Source: Dromiciops gliroides (taxonomy: Eukaryota; Chordata; Mammalia; Microbiotheria; Microbiotheriidae). From it: DNA of 64,000 nt. The stretch's first letter is position 1; each line of letters opens with the position of its first letter. The DNA is taken from the NCBI RefSeq assembly GCF_019393635.1, contig NC_057866.1, positions 3,684,223 through 3,748,222 of the forward strand. The letters run 5' to 3'. Under the pieces are notes generated by a model. It saw nothing but the letters and a program-made list of their open reading frames with translations. It had not been told where the DNA came from and made no database searches. Shown piece after piece: positions 46,006 to 57,480 of the stretch. The translations under genes and the position numbers were made by a program.

Positions 46006-48054
46006 AGGCATCTACAGGGAATCTCTAGAGTACAAGGCAAAATATACGTGGACCAAGATTCATATATGAACATGCACATATACACACACTCCCCCCCCAA
46101 CATTTCTCTTATCTCTCTCAATCTCTTTTCCCTTTTCTTCTCCCTCCATAATGATTTTCATGAAACTCCTCACGACCAAGAAAATCTAGAGATGGGCTGA
46201 GATGACAAGAATGAATACAAATGGATGGATGGGAGGGGACCTTCTTGGACTCCCCTCAGATCAGTGCTCAGGATTGAGTTTTCTAGCAGAGGTAAAGGCG
46301 GCTGTCTGGAAGAGAAGGCAGAGAAGGGGAGCATTGAGGGGGTGGGGATGGCTGCAAGCTGACATCTCACCAACACCTCCCAGGTGTCCTGCAGCTTTCA
46401 GGCGAGTTGTGAGTCTGCACCTCCGGGCTTCTCTGACCCACTGGAGCCAGTTTCCACCTTGGTCCTGCTGGGAAGCACCCAGTGCTCTGGGAGCACTCTG
46501 CCTGGGAGGTCAGTCTCAGAGTCAAGGTTGGGGAAGCTCCTGCAGGCTCTAAATTCTCTCCCATCACATGATATTAGGCTGGGTTGGCACTGTTGCCTGT
46601 GAGTTCTTAGGAAGAGGATTTCCCAAGAGTCATCTTGGTGGGGATGTTTTTGGAAGATTTGTTCTTGAGCATATTGCCCAGAACTATCTAACAAAAGGAA
46701 AATGATCCAGGCCTCATTATCAACTGTCCCCGGCTGTCAGGAAAACCATAGAAAAAACTATGACCCAGAAACAATCGACACATTAGGCCATGTCCCCGAG
46801 ACACTTTGTGCACGGTAAGTACTTACATCGTTTGGTTGAAATCCCAACATTCTAAGGAAGGCCAACCTTATTCATAGAAAGGGGTGTCAGGGGGGCCCTG
46901 CTGCCCCCAAATATCCACCTTATCACACTGACACAGTCCCTGGAGTTCCACCATCAAAAATTCATTTCTTTGGGCACAGGCATCACTTCCCTAATCTCTT
47001 CTTTTAAAATGCAGATGAGAATAATGGAAGGTATCACCTTGAAGGTGAGAATGTTTGGGAAGCACAATTAGTCCTTTAATACTTCCAGGATATATGAATT
47101 CCTCATTGTGAGCCCACCCTCAATCCTCACCATCCGCACCCCCCCCCCGCCCAATCCCAGGGTCTCAGCCCCTTTCTGCACTAATACAAAGGCTTCTTGA
47201 GTTTTGTGGTTAACAAGATTCTTCACGGATACCCAGCCTTCTGGGAATAAGTCTCTGCCAATCTGAGAAGCATTTCAGAAGTCACTTCTTTGTGCCACAT
47301 ACTGAGTTACACAGAGACAAAAATGAAACAGTTTGCCCTTGGAGAACTTCCACTCTACTGAGAGGACAGAATATGCACATGGGTAAATAAATGGGATATA
47401 TGCATAACGTGAAGTTTCTCTGGAAGGGAATGGGGGGCACTCCAGCAACTGGAGGGTTTAAGAGAGTCCTCATGCAGGAGGAGGCTGGGAAGCTGAGCTC
47501 TCTCCCAGAGGAGGGATGAGGAGTCAGTGCATTCCAGGCATCAGGGACAGGCTGTACAAAATCAGAGGCAGAAGGTGGAGAATCTCATGCACAGGGAGCC
47601 CAAATGGGACAATTTTGGCTTTAATCAATTGATTAGTCAATCAACAAGTATTTGTTAAGCACCTACCTGGGCCAGGCACTGTGCTAGGTTCTGGAGAATG
47701 AAGTGATCCCCAGGTAGCCTCTCTTGCAAGCTCCCAGGGACAAATAGGACAGCTCCCTGCAGGGAAGCAGTGTCAGACTTCTGTTGTACAGAGTTGGGGA
47801 TAAGAGAATATGAAATTGGGAGCTGCATCCTTTTGGGAACCGTCTCATCAGTCTTTAGAAGCTGGTAAGAGGCGCGACACCTGCCTGAGGAAGAGAATGG
47901 GAAAGAATTCCAGAAAGTAGGGATGGAGCTGGATTTTGAAGGGTTTAAAATAGGTGGGAGCTGGGGAAGGGGCTTTTTACCTGGGTAGCCTCTGACTTGG
48001 AATTATGATTCAGATAGGAGGAGAAGAGAGTTTGCTTGTGACAGGGTGGTGGAT
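46006..48054. other. No gene seen; unnamed repeat copies
   Basis: 47,270-47,650 and 47,640-48,010 hold phrases of the unnamed old repeat (gcacctacctgggccaggca, tccaggcatcagggacaggc). The rest is unassigned and non-coding. Confidence 0.45.
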
Positions 48055-48485
48055 TCCCCCTTTTCTCCAGCATACTGACCTTCAAAGCCCTGAATGACCT
48101 CCCTGCCCCCTTCCAGGCTGCTTACATCTTACTTATTCCTATGTATTCCAATATCCAGTGACCCTGCCTTCCTTGTTGCTCATCTTCTAACTCTGGGCAT
48201 TTTTTACTAATTGTCCCCCTTGCCTGGCATTCTCTCCCTCTTCATCTCTGCCCCCTGTTTTTCCTGGTTTCCTTCAAGTTTTCCTCCTGCAAGCAGCCTT
48301 TTCCAACCCCTCCTAATGCTAGTGCCTTTCCTCTGAGATCATCTCTAATTTATCTTGTCTATATGTCCTTTGTATGTAGTTGTTTGTATGTTGTCTCCTC
48401 CATTAGACTGTGAGCTTCTTTTGCCTTTTTTGAGGTGTTCTTAGTGTTTAGCAAAGTGCCTAGCACATAGTAGGTGCTTGTTGTT
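48055..48485 (+). repeat. L2 LINE 3' end
   Basis: cttcaaagccctgaatgacc, cctggcattctctccctctt, tcctccattagactgtgagc and agcacatagtaggtgcttg in order. Confidence 0.85.
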
Positions 48486-48554
48486 GTTCTAACACATGCT
48501 GAATAAGTAAGCTCGGACAGCTCCTCAGCCATTGCACCAAGGAATGTAGACTAC

Positions 48555-48720
48555 AGATGTTGTTCGTCCTTCTTGAAGAGGACCTGATATCAGGAAGTGA
48601 TGTCATGACTTGAGCTGAATTGGATTTAAGCAAAGAAGGGCTGTACAAGGTCACCAACTTCACTCTCTTCTCCAGAACCATCTGGGTCCAGTGGCAAGAT
48701 ATGCATCAGGATGACTGGTA
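48555..48720 (-). repeat. Non-LTR LINE tail fragment
   Basis: tgttgttcgtccttcttgaa then gaggacctgatatcaggaag and ccatctgggtccagtggcaa: a common marsupial tail related to the 3' end of the element at 5.34-6.3 kb. Orientation inferred from that element. Confidence 0.5.
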
Positions 48721-49169
48721 TATTTGGGGAATTTGGGGAGCTTTGGGGGAATTCCTTTTAGAGTGAGTTTAAGCCACAGAAGATGCCCCAGTCTATGCCT
48801 TAAGAGCAATGCCTCATTTGTGATGGAAGGACAGCCCTGGCCAGTTTTACTTCCCCCCACCTCCCATACCCATTGCATGAGGTTGGACTGTCTCCATCCT
48901 CAAAGGATAGCAGATTTTTCTGTGGAGGATGCTGAACTGAAGGCAGTTTTAGAGAGAAAGAACAGGCCATGAGCCATGACAGCCTCCCTGGTATAATGAC
49001 TGAGAATAAAAGATCACGATTATTCAGCTTTAAGATCTGCAAAGGATTTTAGATATTACCTCATTTATTGTTGGGAATAAGTAGCCCCACCCCATTCCCA
49101 CCCCCAAGTCCCAATAGCTGGTCTGGGTTTATGTAGGTCTGGTGCTTGGTCCCTGCTTGTGTATGATCT

Positions 49170-49332
49170 ACATGTCCACACAGGCTCACACAGGCACACA
49201 CAGGCTTACACAGGCACACACAGGCACACACAGGCTCACACAGGCACACACAGGCACACACAGGCTCACACAGGCACACACAGGCACACACAGGCACACA
49301 CACAGGCACACACACACACACACACACACACA
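49170..49332. repeat. CA-rich minisatellite, 10-bp unit in 30-bp blocks
   Basis: A 10-bp unit of the form cacacaggc(a/t) repeats about 14 times, passing into a (CA)n run at the right. Variant units (ggctcacaca, ggcacacaca, ggcacacaca) alternate in a three-unit order, giving a roughly 30-bp block repeated four times. Both strands stay open by chance because the unit lacks stops. Confidence 0.9.
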
Positions 49333-50683
49333 ATGCATTCACCATTGTGCTTTCAGGGTCGGGGTGGGGGCAGCACTATCCCACAGAACAGGTTGCAGAG
49401 GGGCACTTTCATCCCTGGCAGGATACTTCCTGGCCTGGCTCTACACTCCTAGAGCAGCCCCACTGAGTGAGTGTGTCTCAGTCACAGCAGTCCTAAAGCC
49501 TGAGGGGCCACAAGGCATCGCAGGGTGTGGTGCTTGAGGGCAGAAAAGAGACCTCATGGAGATGCCCAAGGAGAAAGATCAGAAGTTACACGAGGCCTTC
49601 CAGGAATTGTTTGGTATCCCCAGGCAGTGACGCCCCTGTTTCTGCTGAACATTCCCCCTGCCAGAAACTGACACCATTCTGACCCGTGGATAGAAAGAGC
49701 CCTTAAGATGGTCCCTGTACAGAACAGAACCAGACTTAGGGTTCAGACATTGGAGCTGACAGTCTTAGGGAGACCCTTTGGTCAGGTTCCCAAAGCCTCT
49801 TGCCCTTACATCCCTAGGGATCACTGTACTCTTGTTAAACCCACATGACCCTGACCTCAGGTTTACAAAGTGAATCTCACAAAGGGTTGAGGCTGGCTCA
49901 CGAGGAGGAGTGACTGGGTCATTTCTCTGGAAAACAGAGGGTGTGGTTGCAAATGAAGAGCCAAGGGCAGGGACAGGAGCTGGGGAGCTAGGGGTGGGGT
50001 TTTCACCGTCTGCCACACAGCTGCAAGTCTGGAAGGGCCAGAGGAGGGGACCTTGAAGGCCAGGAGGCAGCCACCAGGAGGCTAGGCTTGAGGGTCAGGA
50101 CCAGCAGCAGCAGCCCTCAGCGTTGACAAGACTTTGGCCCCTTCTGGTGCTTTTTCAGCCCTGTAGCTCAGAGTAGCCTGGGCAGCCTTGCCTAGCTGGC
50201 CTCCTATACCCAGCATTTCTACTCATTGATGACTAGACCCCCTCACTGTCATTTTATCTGGGTGCAAAGAGGGAGCCCAGATAAGAATTGGAAGACTCCA
50301 GGGTTCTTGGGTTGGCCCCTCCAGGCTCCTCTTTGCTATTGTTGTTTGCTATCGTTTATTTGGTGGAAGAGGGTGCGTTGTCCAGGTGACAATAACCAGG
50401 AGACTGGCATTTAGCCTTCTAATTTCCCCCTTCCCCGTGAAAGGAAAAAGAGCAATAACCACTTTTTGGTCTGTGCTTGTCTATTTGCTTTATCTGACGG
50501 GTATCAGATTTTCAGATTTTCAGGTTTTTAGAGTTCTAGAATTTAAAGTAGGAATCCTGAGTAAGTCCTGTTAGGAAAGAGATCCGACTGGTCTGTGTAA
50601 AGACAGAGACAGACACAGGGAAGTTAGCTTGAGACTATGTGGAGCACACTATACAAATATTGTGCAAAATTTCATAAAGCAGG
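49333..50683. other. No gene seen
   Basis: No coding exon or well-defined repeat recognised. The right end could hold the 5' LTR or leader of the provirus that follows, but no LTR pair could be matched. Confidence 0.4.
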
Positions 50684-50830
50684 AGGCAGCTGGGTGGCAC
50701 AGTGGATAGAGCATCAGCCCTGGATTCAGAAGGACCTGAGTTCAAATCCGGCCTCAGACACTTAACCCCTTCTAGCTGTGTGACCTTGGGCAAGTCACTT
50801 AACTCCAGTTGCCTCACCAAAAAAAAAAAA
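50684..50830 (+). mobile_element. Marsupial tRNA-derived MIR-like SINE
   Basis: Full-length copy (aggcagctgggtggcacagt). TSD tcataaagcagg at 50,672-50,683 and 50,831-50,842. Confidence 0.95.
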
Positions 50831-50949
50831 TCATAAAGCAGGTACCAATGAGACAGTTACTTACTATACCTCCCTGTACCCTCCTCTGTCTGAGCAAACA
50901 CACCAGCAATCGGACACTGCCTCGCCTCAGGCTAAAACCTCTCTGAACC

Positions 50950-51840
50950 CTTTCCTGCCCTCTCGGATCCAAGTGCCCAGTTTCACAGCTTCCACCCCCT
51001 TCTCATCCCTCCACCCCTTTGTCTTCCCCTCCACTGTCCCTTCTGATACTAATCAGGAAGAATCCACTAAGGGAATATTTCCCTTTAAGGTAGTCACCTG
51101 CCAGGTTCCCCAGCCCCAGACAACAACAATAAAGGGGTCGGGAGGAGGAGTGCAGACGGCACCGGATAGTTCCACTTACAAAGCGCTGGGGAAGGGGGAG
51201 CTGCGAGCCATAAAAAAAAAAAAAAAGGCATTTCCTAATTCCCAGGAAGATCTTGTGGGATTTACTGATCAGTTTAATCTTACTCTCCAATCTTATCATC
51301 CTGGAGCTCCGGACATTTGTCAATTTATACTTGCTTTGGTGGGGAAAGGGGAGGCAAAGCACTGGTAGGCAAAGCAGGCAGACTAGAAGCCGGTACAGGA
51401 GTCTCTTAGTAAGGATTGTGTCGCCTCTAGGGACCAGCAAGTGCATTATGAAGAAGTGAAACGAATCAGAGAAGCTGGCTGAGGCCAACCCCAGCGCCTT
51501 CCCGAGGCCCGCGCACTTGTCAAAAGTCAGACACCATTCAGGGACCAACTGAATCGGTGTTTCAGTTCTTTAATAGGCTGGCGGAGGTTGGCGATGCTAA
51601 TTCAGGTGGAGGAGATGGCTAGGATAAATTTAAGGGCAAAGAAAGATCAGGTCTGTGATCAGGTCATGCAGCTTCAGCAATTACATCTTCCCCCAAAACC
51701 CAAACAGATCCAGTCTGATACCTGTAAACCAGGTCTGTACCACTACAATAAGAGACCTGGACGCTGGAAATCCGGTTTCCCCCTCTCCCCCAGGTGAGGT
51801 CAGGACCTTGAAAAAAATAAGCCTTTTCCAGCTATAGCCT
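50950..51840 (+). pseudogene. Provirus gag remains
   Basis: Capsid-like sequence (around SQEDLVGFTDQFNLT, about 51,240-51,300) and a nucleocapsid zinc-knuckle relic near 51,735-51,780. Gammaretrovirus-like by order and resemblance; broken. Confidence 0.7.
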
Positions 51841-52291
51841 ATGCATAGGGGTGGGGGTGGGGGGCTCCGAGGAGAAGTTGGAGGAAATCCCCCTTACCTG
51901 TCCTGCTGCTGCTTGTTCGGGGCTACTCCATGGAAGCACTGGGCTACACCAATGCCACCTTATCAGTCCTGAATGCCTCCAACTTTCCCACTCCTCTTCC
52001 TCAGAATAAATCTACTGTTTAAGGGGTGGGAGCTTCCAGCCCGATTTTAAAGGCTCTTGTAACCTTACCTGTCCCTGTATTGTTAAGGGGAAATCATCTG
52101 AAAATGCTTTTGTTAGAGTAGAAAGTACTCCCTGCAATCTCCTTGGCGCGATTTACTTACCCTTCAGCATGCCACCATTTCCTTTCCTCTAAAAGGCACT
52201 TGATCTCTTTCTCCTCAAATGACCCTCCTTCCTCCCTGCCCATCCCAGTCTTTGTGCCCATTGCCCTGACTTCTCTCACCCATTGCTTTCT
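51841..52291 (+). pseudogene. Provirus protease-region remains
   Basis: Weak resemblance to a retroviral aspartic protease region (NFPTPLPQNKSTV). It ends at the L1 insertion site. Broken. Confidence 0.45.
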
Positions 52292-52308
52292 TGTTTCTTT
52301 TTTTTTTA

Positions 52309-52706
52309 CATTTTGTGCAGACAAATGTATTTGCTCCTCAGTTATCTATATAGGGATCAAATAAGTGGCATGGATAGATATAGTGCCAGCCCTGGAATAC
52401 CTGAGCAGCTTTCCAGTAGTTGAAGGAAACCAGAAATGTTCAGCCTGGAGAAGTCAAAACTCAGGGAGGACATGACAGTAGCTTTTAAATATCTGAAGGT
52501 TTGTCATGTGGAACAGGGATGACATGTGCTCCATGTCCCAAATATTGTTTTTAATTATCACGAAGTCTGGAAATCATAACTCATTTTACTCCTTGAAATA
52601 TGATCTAAGCCATTATTACATGGTACCCCAAGATAAGAGAAAGACATGGAGTAATAGAGAAGACCAAGGAATAGTGTTCTAGTGGCTACAGTCTCAAGGA
52701 TATATC
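52309..52706. other. Probable L1-transduced flanking segment
   Basis: Non-L1 sequence between two A-tails of one insertion. It contains a short SINE-like scrap (about 52,365-52,405) and an L3-like piece (ttcagcctggagaagtcaaa, ctgaaggtttgtcatgtgga). It would be a copy of the sequence downstream of the parent L1 elsewhere in the genome. Confidence 0.65.
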
Positions 52707-53735
52707 TTTTTTTTTTTTTAGTTCTCAACATTTGTTTATACAAGCTTTCCAATTTCAGATTTTTCTCCCTCCCTCCCCTCCCTTCCCCCTCCCCTAGACA
52801 GCAGGTAATCTGATATAGGTTATGTATATAAAATAACATTAAACATATTTCTGCATTAGTCATGTTATAAGAGAAGAATCAGAGCAATGAGGAAAAACCT
52901 CAAAATAGAAAAACAACAGCACCAAAACCAAAAGAAATAGTATGGTTCAATCAGCATCTATACTCCATAGTTTTTTTTTTTCTTCTGGATTTGGAGATCC
53001 CCTTCCATCATGAGTCCCCTGGAACTCTTCTGTACCATTGCATTAATGAGAAGAATCTAGTCCATCACAATAGATCAACACACAATGTTGATGATACTGT
53101 GTACAATGTTCTTCTGGTTCTGCTCATCTCATTCATCATCAGCCCAGGCAAGACCCTCCAGGTTTCTCTGAACTGCTCCTGCTCATCATTTCTTACAGCA
53201 CAATAGAATTCCATTACATTCATATACCACAACTTGTTCAGCCATTCCCCAATTCATGGGCAGCCCCTCAATTTCCAGTTCCTTGCCACCACAAAAAGAG
53301 CAACTATAAATATTTTTGTACATGTGGGTCCTTTTCCCTTTTTTTATAATCTCTTTGGGAAAAAAGACCCCAAAGTGTTATTTCTGGGTCAAAGGGTATG
53401 AACAGCTTTATAGCCCTTTGGGAATAATTCCAGATTGCTCTCCAGAATGGTTGGATCAGTTCACAGCTCCAACAATGCATTAGTGTTCCAATTTTCCCAC
53501 AGCTTCTCCAACATTTATTATTTTCCTTTTTTGTCATATTAGCCAATCTGATAGGTGTCAGGTGGTACCTCAGAGTTGTTTTAATTTGCATCTCTCTAAT
53601 CAATAGTGATTTAGAGCATTTTTTCATATGGGAATAGATATCTTTGATTTCTCCATCAGAAAACTGCTTGTTCATATCCTTTGACCATTTCTCAATTGGG
53701 GAATGACTTGGATTCATATAATTTTGATTTAGTTC

Positions 53736-54208
53736 TGTGGTAAAAAACAGAAATTTTAGCTGAATCATTTGAGAGTTGAGTGCATGCTACTGAAGTGGCT
53801 TTTGAAAGACCTCCCTTTTGGGGTGGAGACTTCGATGAACTTCCAGGATGCCAGCTTAAAACTGAGGGTAGAATGGAAGTTCGGTCTCTCTCTGGCTTTT
53901 CAGCTTAGCCGTGGCAGTGTGTTTGGTGTTCAGTGCTGGTTCTTGGCCTGGCAGGCAGTTTGGGATCCCGTGAGTTTTATAAAGGAATATAGACTAAGCT
54001 TAGATCTAAGATTATTCATTTGTATTTCTACTTTCCCATTTCCCTAATTGGTATCACCTTTTGTTGTCTAATTAATTCTTAAACAATAAAACGAATCCAT
54101 CACTGATTAAAGCTCAGAGGCTTCTTTTTCTTAGTGGTCTGGGAGATATATAAGGGAAAAGTTAAAAGGGGGAGTTTAATGCTTGTATATCCAATTTTAA
54201 ATCTCACA
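53736..54208 (+). mobile_element. Solo LTR nested in the L1
   Basis: Begins TGTGGTAAAA and ends AATCTCACA. A TATA-like tttataaagg and a polyadenylation hexamer AATAAA follow in plus orientation. L1 sequence reads on either side (tttgatttagttc before, agaaatgagacctttatc after). Flanking agttc / gtttc is a possible imperfect duplication. Length 473 bp. A fossil without internal genes. Confidence 0.75.
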
Positions 54209-54297
54209 GTTTCCTATTTTTTTTTTTTAGAAATGAGACCTTTATCAGAAGTACTTGCCATAAAAAATTGTTTCCCAGCTTTCTGCAGCCCTTCTTC

Positions 54298-54444
54298 TTT
54301 TTTTTTTTTTTGTGAGGCAATTGGGGTTAAGTGACTTGCCCAGAGTCACACAGCTAGTGAGTGTTAAGTGTCTGAGGTCGGATCTGAACTCAGGTACTCC
54401 TGACTCCAGGGCTGGTGCTCCATCCATTGCGCCACCTAAGTGCA
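54298..54444 (-). mobile_element. Marsupial tRNA-derived MIR-like SINE nested in L1
   Basis: Poly-T, tgtgaggcaattggggttaa, head ending gccacctaagtgc. Flanking cccttct on both sides is the likely TSD core. Confidence 0.93.
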
Positions 54445-54468
54445 TCCCTTCTAATTTTGGATGCATTG

Positions 54469-54729
54469 ACCCATTGCTTTCTAATGTTCCTCCTGTCCTC
54501 TGGGCTAAAGACCTCACTGAAGGCCCCCTCCTCACCAGTGATTTAGGTCGACAGTCCCAAGTGTTTTCTCAAGATCCCCCAGTACCCCCTCAGTGTCGGT
54601 GCTGGAAAGAGCCCACCCCCCAATTAATGCTTATCTGTCCAAAGGTCTAATAATCTCCTGCACTTCATCATGCAACACCCCTGTTTTCCCCACCTGGAAG
54701 CCTGGGGGTGGAGGCTGGAGGTTAGCTCA
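54469..54729 (+). pseudogene. Provirus pol remains, protease/RT junction
   Basis: Resumes the provirus after the L1, with a stretch resembling the start of a gammaretroviral reverse transcriptase (VPPVLWAKDL). Broken. Confidence 0.5.
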
Positions 54730-55536
54730 TGTGAGTGAGATTTTCCCTAACCCTTAGATATAAGTGATTTAACTATGGTAGTAATTAGAATTATAGACTA
54801 CAAATGATGATTTACTTAATTGTGAGAGTTCTCTAATCTTTTAGGTTAATAATAATATAGTACAGAGCATAGATATGTATATTTTTTTTTGTGGAGGGAG
54901 GGGGGCAATGAGGGTTAAGTGACTTGCCCAGGGTTGAACAGCTAGTAAGCGTCAAGTGTCTGAGGCTGGTTTTAAACTCAGGTCCTCCTGAATCCAGGGA
55001 CAGTGCTTTATCCACTGTGCCACCTAGCTGCCTTGATATGTATATTCTTTAGTTAACTTGCCCATAACTGATGTCCCTCTCCATGGTGGTTTGAAGGTAC
55101 ATTGTGGTTAACCACAACACTAAAAATATCCTTTCTAAGCTGAAGTAGCCAATCAGCATTGAGAACCCTAAACATAATCCCATTTGGTTAACTGACTTGA
55201 CCAAATCCCCAATTTGGCAGTCTGTTGAGCAAAACTATGCCCATGTCCTTGTCCCCATGAACCATGTGGACACCCTTGATGTCTCAATTTCTCTTTTCTG
55301 TATCATTTAGACTGTATAATGGGAGGAGTTTGTCTAAATTTAGTAGTGTATAAATACTTAGAAGCCCTGTAGGGGTATAAAAACCCTTGGATTCTATAGC
55401 TTGGGGTCTCTTGGGTCCTACCCCTGCCTGAGACTGGCTTTATTGTGACATAATCCCTCTCTCAATAAACCTATTTTCTTCAGCTTGGAGACTTTGATGT
55501 TTCTTTTCTTTGTCAGATTTAGAAATTTTCGCGACA
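54730..55536 (+). mobile_element. Solo LTR nested in the provirus
   Basis: Begins TGTGAGTGAG and ends TTCGCGACA, with a 4-bp duplication ctca at 54,726-54,729 and 55,537-55,540. A TATA-like gtataaaaaccc near 55,374 and caataaacc near 55,463 give plus orientation. Without its nested SINE it is about 655 bp. It differs in sequence from the LTRs at 32.5 and 53.7 kb, so three LTR families are present. Confidence 0.85.
54884..55034 (-). mobile_element. Marsupial tRNA-derived MIR-like SINE nested in LTR
   Basis: TSD gatatgtatatt at 54,872-54,883 and 55,035-55,046. Body slightly diverged (gggttgaacagctagtaagc). Confidence 0.95.
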
Positions 55537-55540
55537 CTCA

Positions 55541-57480
55541 TGATCTGGGTGCCATCAACAACACTGTCACAGCGCGTCTTCCTGTAGTGCCTAACCCCCA
55601 TACCTTGCCCAGCTTACCCCCCCCCCCGCCCAAGGTGCTCCTTCACTGTTGTAGACCTTTGCAGTGCCTTCTTTTCAGTCCCTGTATATTCTCAGAGCCA
55701 TTTTCTCTTTGCCTTTCCCGGGAGGGCAGACAGTATAGGTGGACTCTACTTCTCCAAGGCTATGCTGAATCCTCAATGTATTTTTCTCAAGTGCTGTGAG
55801 CTGACTTATCCTCTGTCCCCTTTCCCAGGGGTTCCACCTCCTTTGGTATGTTGTCAGTCTCTTTCTTTGTTCTCCCTCCCATCTAATGGCCAACTATGGG
55901 ATTGCCACAGAGACTGAGATTCATAGAAGCTTGCCCCCTGCCTCAAGTTACCTCAGCCCAACAGACTGAGTTTGAAGCCCATGGCCCGGGCCTCTGAACT
56001 AGGAAAGGGACAAGCTGTGAACATTTATACAAACAGCAGGTGTACCTTTGGAGTAGTCCATGGTTTTGGGATGCTGTGGAAACAGAGAAGTTTCCTCACT
56101 TCCACAGGAAAACCCATGAAGCAAGTAGCTAGGTTGCCAGATACTTCTACTTCCCTTTCAAGATCCCAGGATGGTCAAAGGGAGACTCCCTGCAGGCTAG
56201 GGGAAATGCTCTAGCAGATAGGGCAGCCAGGGGCAGCACTGGAAACCCCTGGCCCTTTCCAAGTTGCCAGGACCTACCTGGGCATTCTCAATCTCAGCCT
56301 TAGTCAAGAGACTATCAGAACTAGACAAGGACAGATGTTGACTCCAGACCTTAAGACCCTCAAAAAGGACGGATGCTGCCAGGACCCCAGAGGTTGACTA
56401 TGGAAGGGAGCCAGTGGCCTGGTGGTGGTTCCTGGACAGCTGGCCACCAAATAAACATGATATTCGCACTCATGAACTCATTGGAGTGCCGACAGATGGA
56501 GCAGCCTCTTCCAGAAGTACTGGTGGGGCTAGTTCAGATCAGTCATTAAAATGGCCTCCCAATGTGTCATCTGCCCTCTGTACAACCCTGCCAAGCCCCT
56601 AAAATCATCTCCTGGGGAATTTCCAGTTCCAAGTGGCCCGTTGAAGTCTGGCAGGTGGATTTCATGCTGTTAGCCCAGGACTAAAATATGCTTTGCTGAT
56701 GGTCTGTATGTTTTCCACCTGGGTAGAAGTGTTCCCTTCTTGGGCAGCCACCATGGGGTGGTGGGAGAGCATTGCTTGAAAGGATCATTCCCACCTGGGG
56801 GGTTCCTAGGGAAATTAATGGGGATAGAGGGACCCACTTCACAGGAAAACCATTAGCCCTGCTCTTTTCCTCTTGGCAGATAACCCAGCATTTGCATTGC
56901 ATACCACCCACAATCATCCATGTTGAAAACGCCAACAGGATCCTAAAGACCCTATTGGGGAAACTCCACCATGATTTCCAGGCTCCTTGGGCACAAGTTT
57001 TTCCTATTTCCCTTCCATTCCTCAGGTCTGGTCCCTTTGGAAAGACTAACTTTAGTCCCTTTGAGATTGTTACAGGTAAATAAATCCATGTCCCTCCTTC
57101 CTGGGGAGCAGAATCCCCCTTAGTGTAGGGATATTTGACAGATTACAGTATAGAAATATGCAAGACCATAAAGGGGCTATTGTTTTTCAGTCTCTGTCCA
57201 CAGGAGATACACCCCCTCCCCTTGACCTTGATTGAACCAGGTGATTGGGTCTACAGGAAAAAAACAACACTTCCACAAGGATTCTCTTGAACCCAGGTGG
57301 ATAAGACAATATCAAGTGGTGCTGACCACAGCCACTGCAGCAAAGCTCCTGGGAGTTGATTCCTGGACACACATCTCCCACCTCAAAAAGGATGCTGAAC
57401 CAGTTTGAACTGCCCAACCTAGTGAGAACCTTTGCCCCTGGCTCACCCAAGCCCCAGAGCAAATGATGGCTACAGCAGAT
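55541..57480 (+). pseudogene. Provirus pol remains: RT, RNase H, integrase
   Basis: Reverse transcriptase-like sequence at about 55,580-55,800. RNase H-like sequence at about 55,990-56,120 (VNIYTNSRCTFGVVHGFG). Integrase from about 56,640 (VDFMLL) through the core near 56,800 (INGDRGTHFTG) to the C-terminal region near 57,370 (DSWTHISHLKK). Order and resemblance are gammaretroviral. Broken. Confidence 0.85.

Larger units (their letters stand above)
52292..54468 (-). mobile_element. L1 3' end with probable 3' transduction
   Basis: A minus-strand L1 (3' UTR from about 52,705, then ORF2 C-terminus with [11 protein letters not shown] and FIPFDPEI) inserted into the provirus. An exact 14-bp TSD, acccattgctttct, lies at 52,278-52,291 and 54,469-54,482. 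Between the L1's own poly-A (T-run at 52,707-52,720) and a second poly-A at the left TSD (52,297-52,307) lie about 400 bases of non-L1 sequence including an L3-like piece, as expected of a 3' transduction. A solo LTR and a SINE have since entered it. Confidence 0.85.

Noticed and set aside
49170-49332. CRISPR-like array or repeat protein at the CA-rich tandem repeat
   Set aside because: Units are contiguous 10-mers without unique spacers, in a vertebrate genome. The His/Thr- and Cys/Val-rich frames follow from the simple repeat.
53304-53768. 154-codon minus-strand frame as a host protein
   Set aside because: It is the C-terminal part of L1 ORF2 in the inserted L1.
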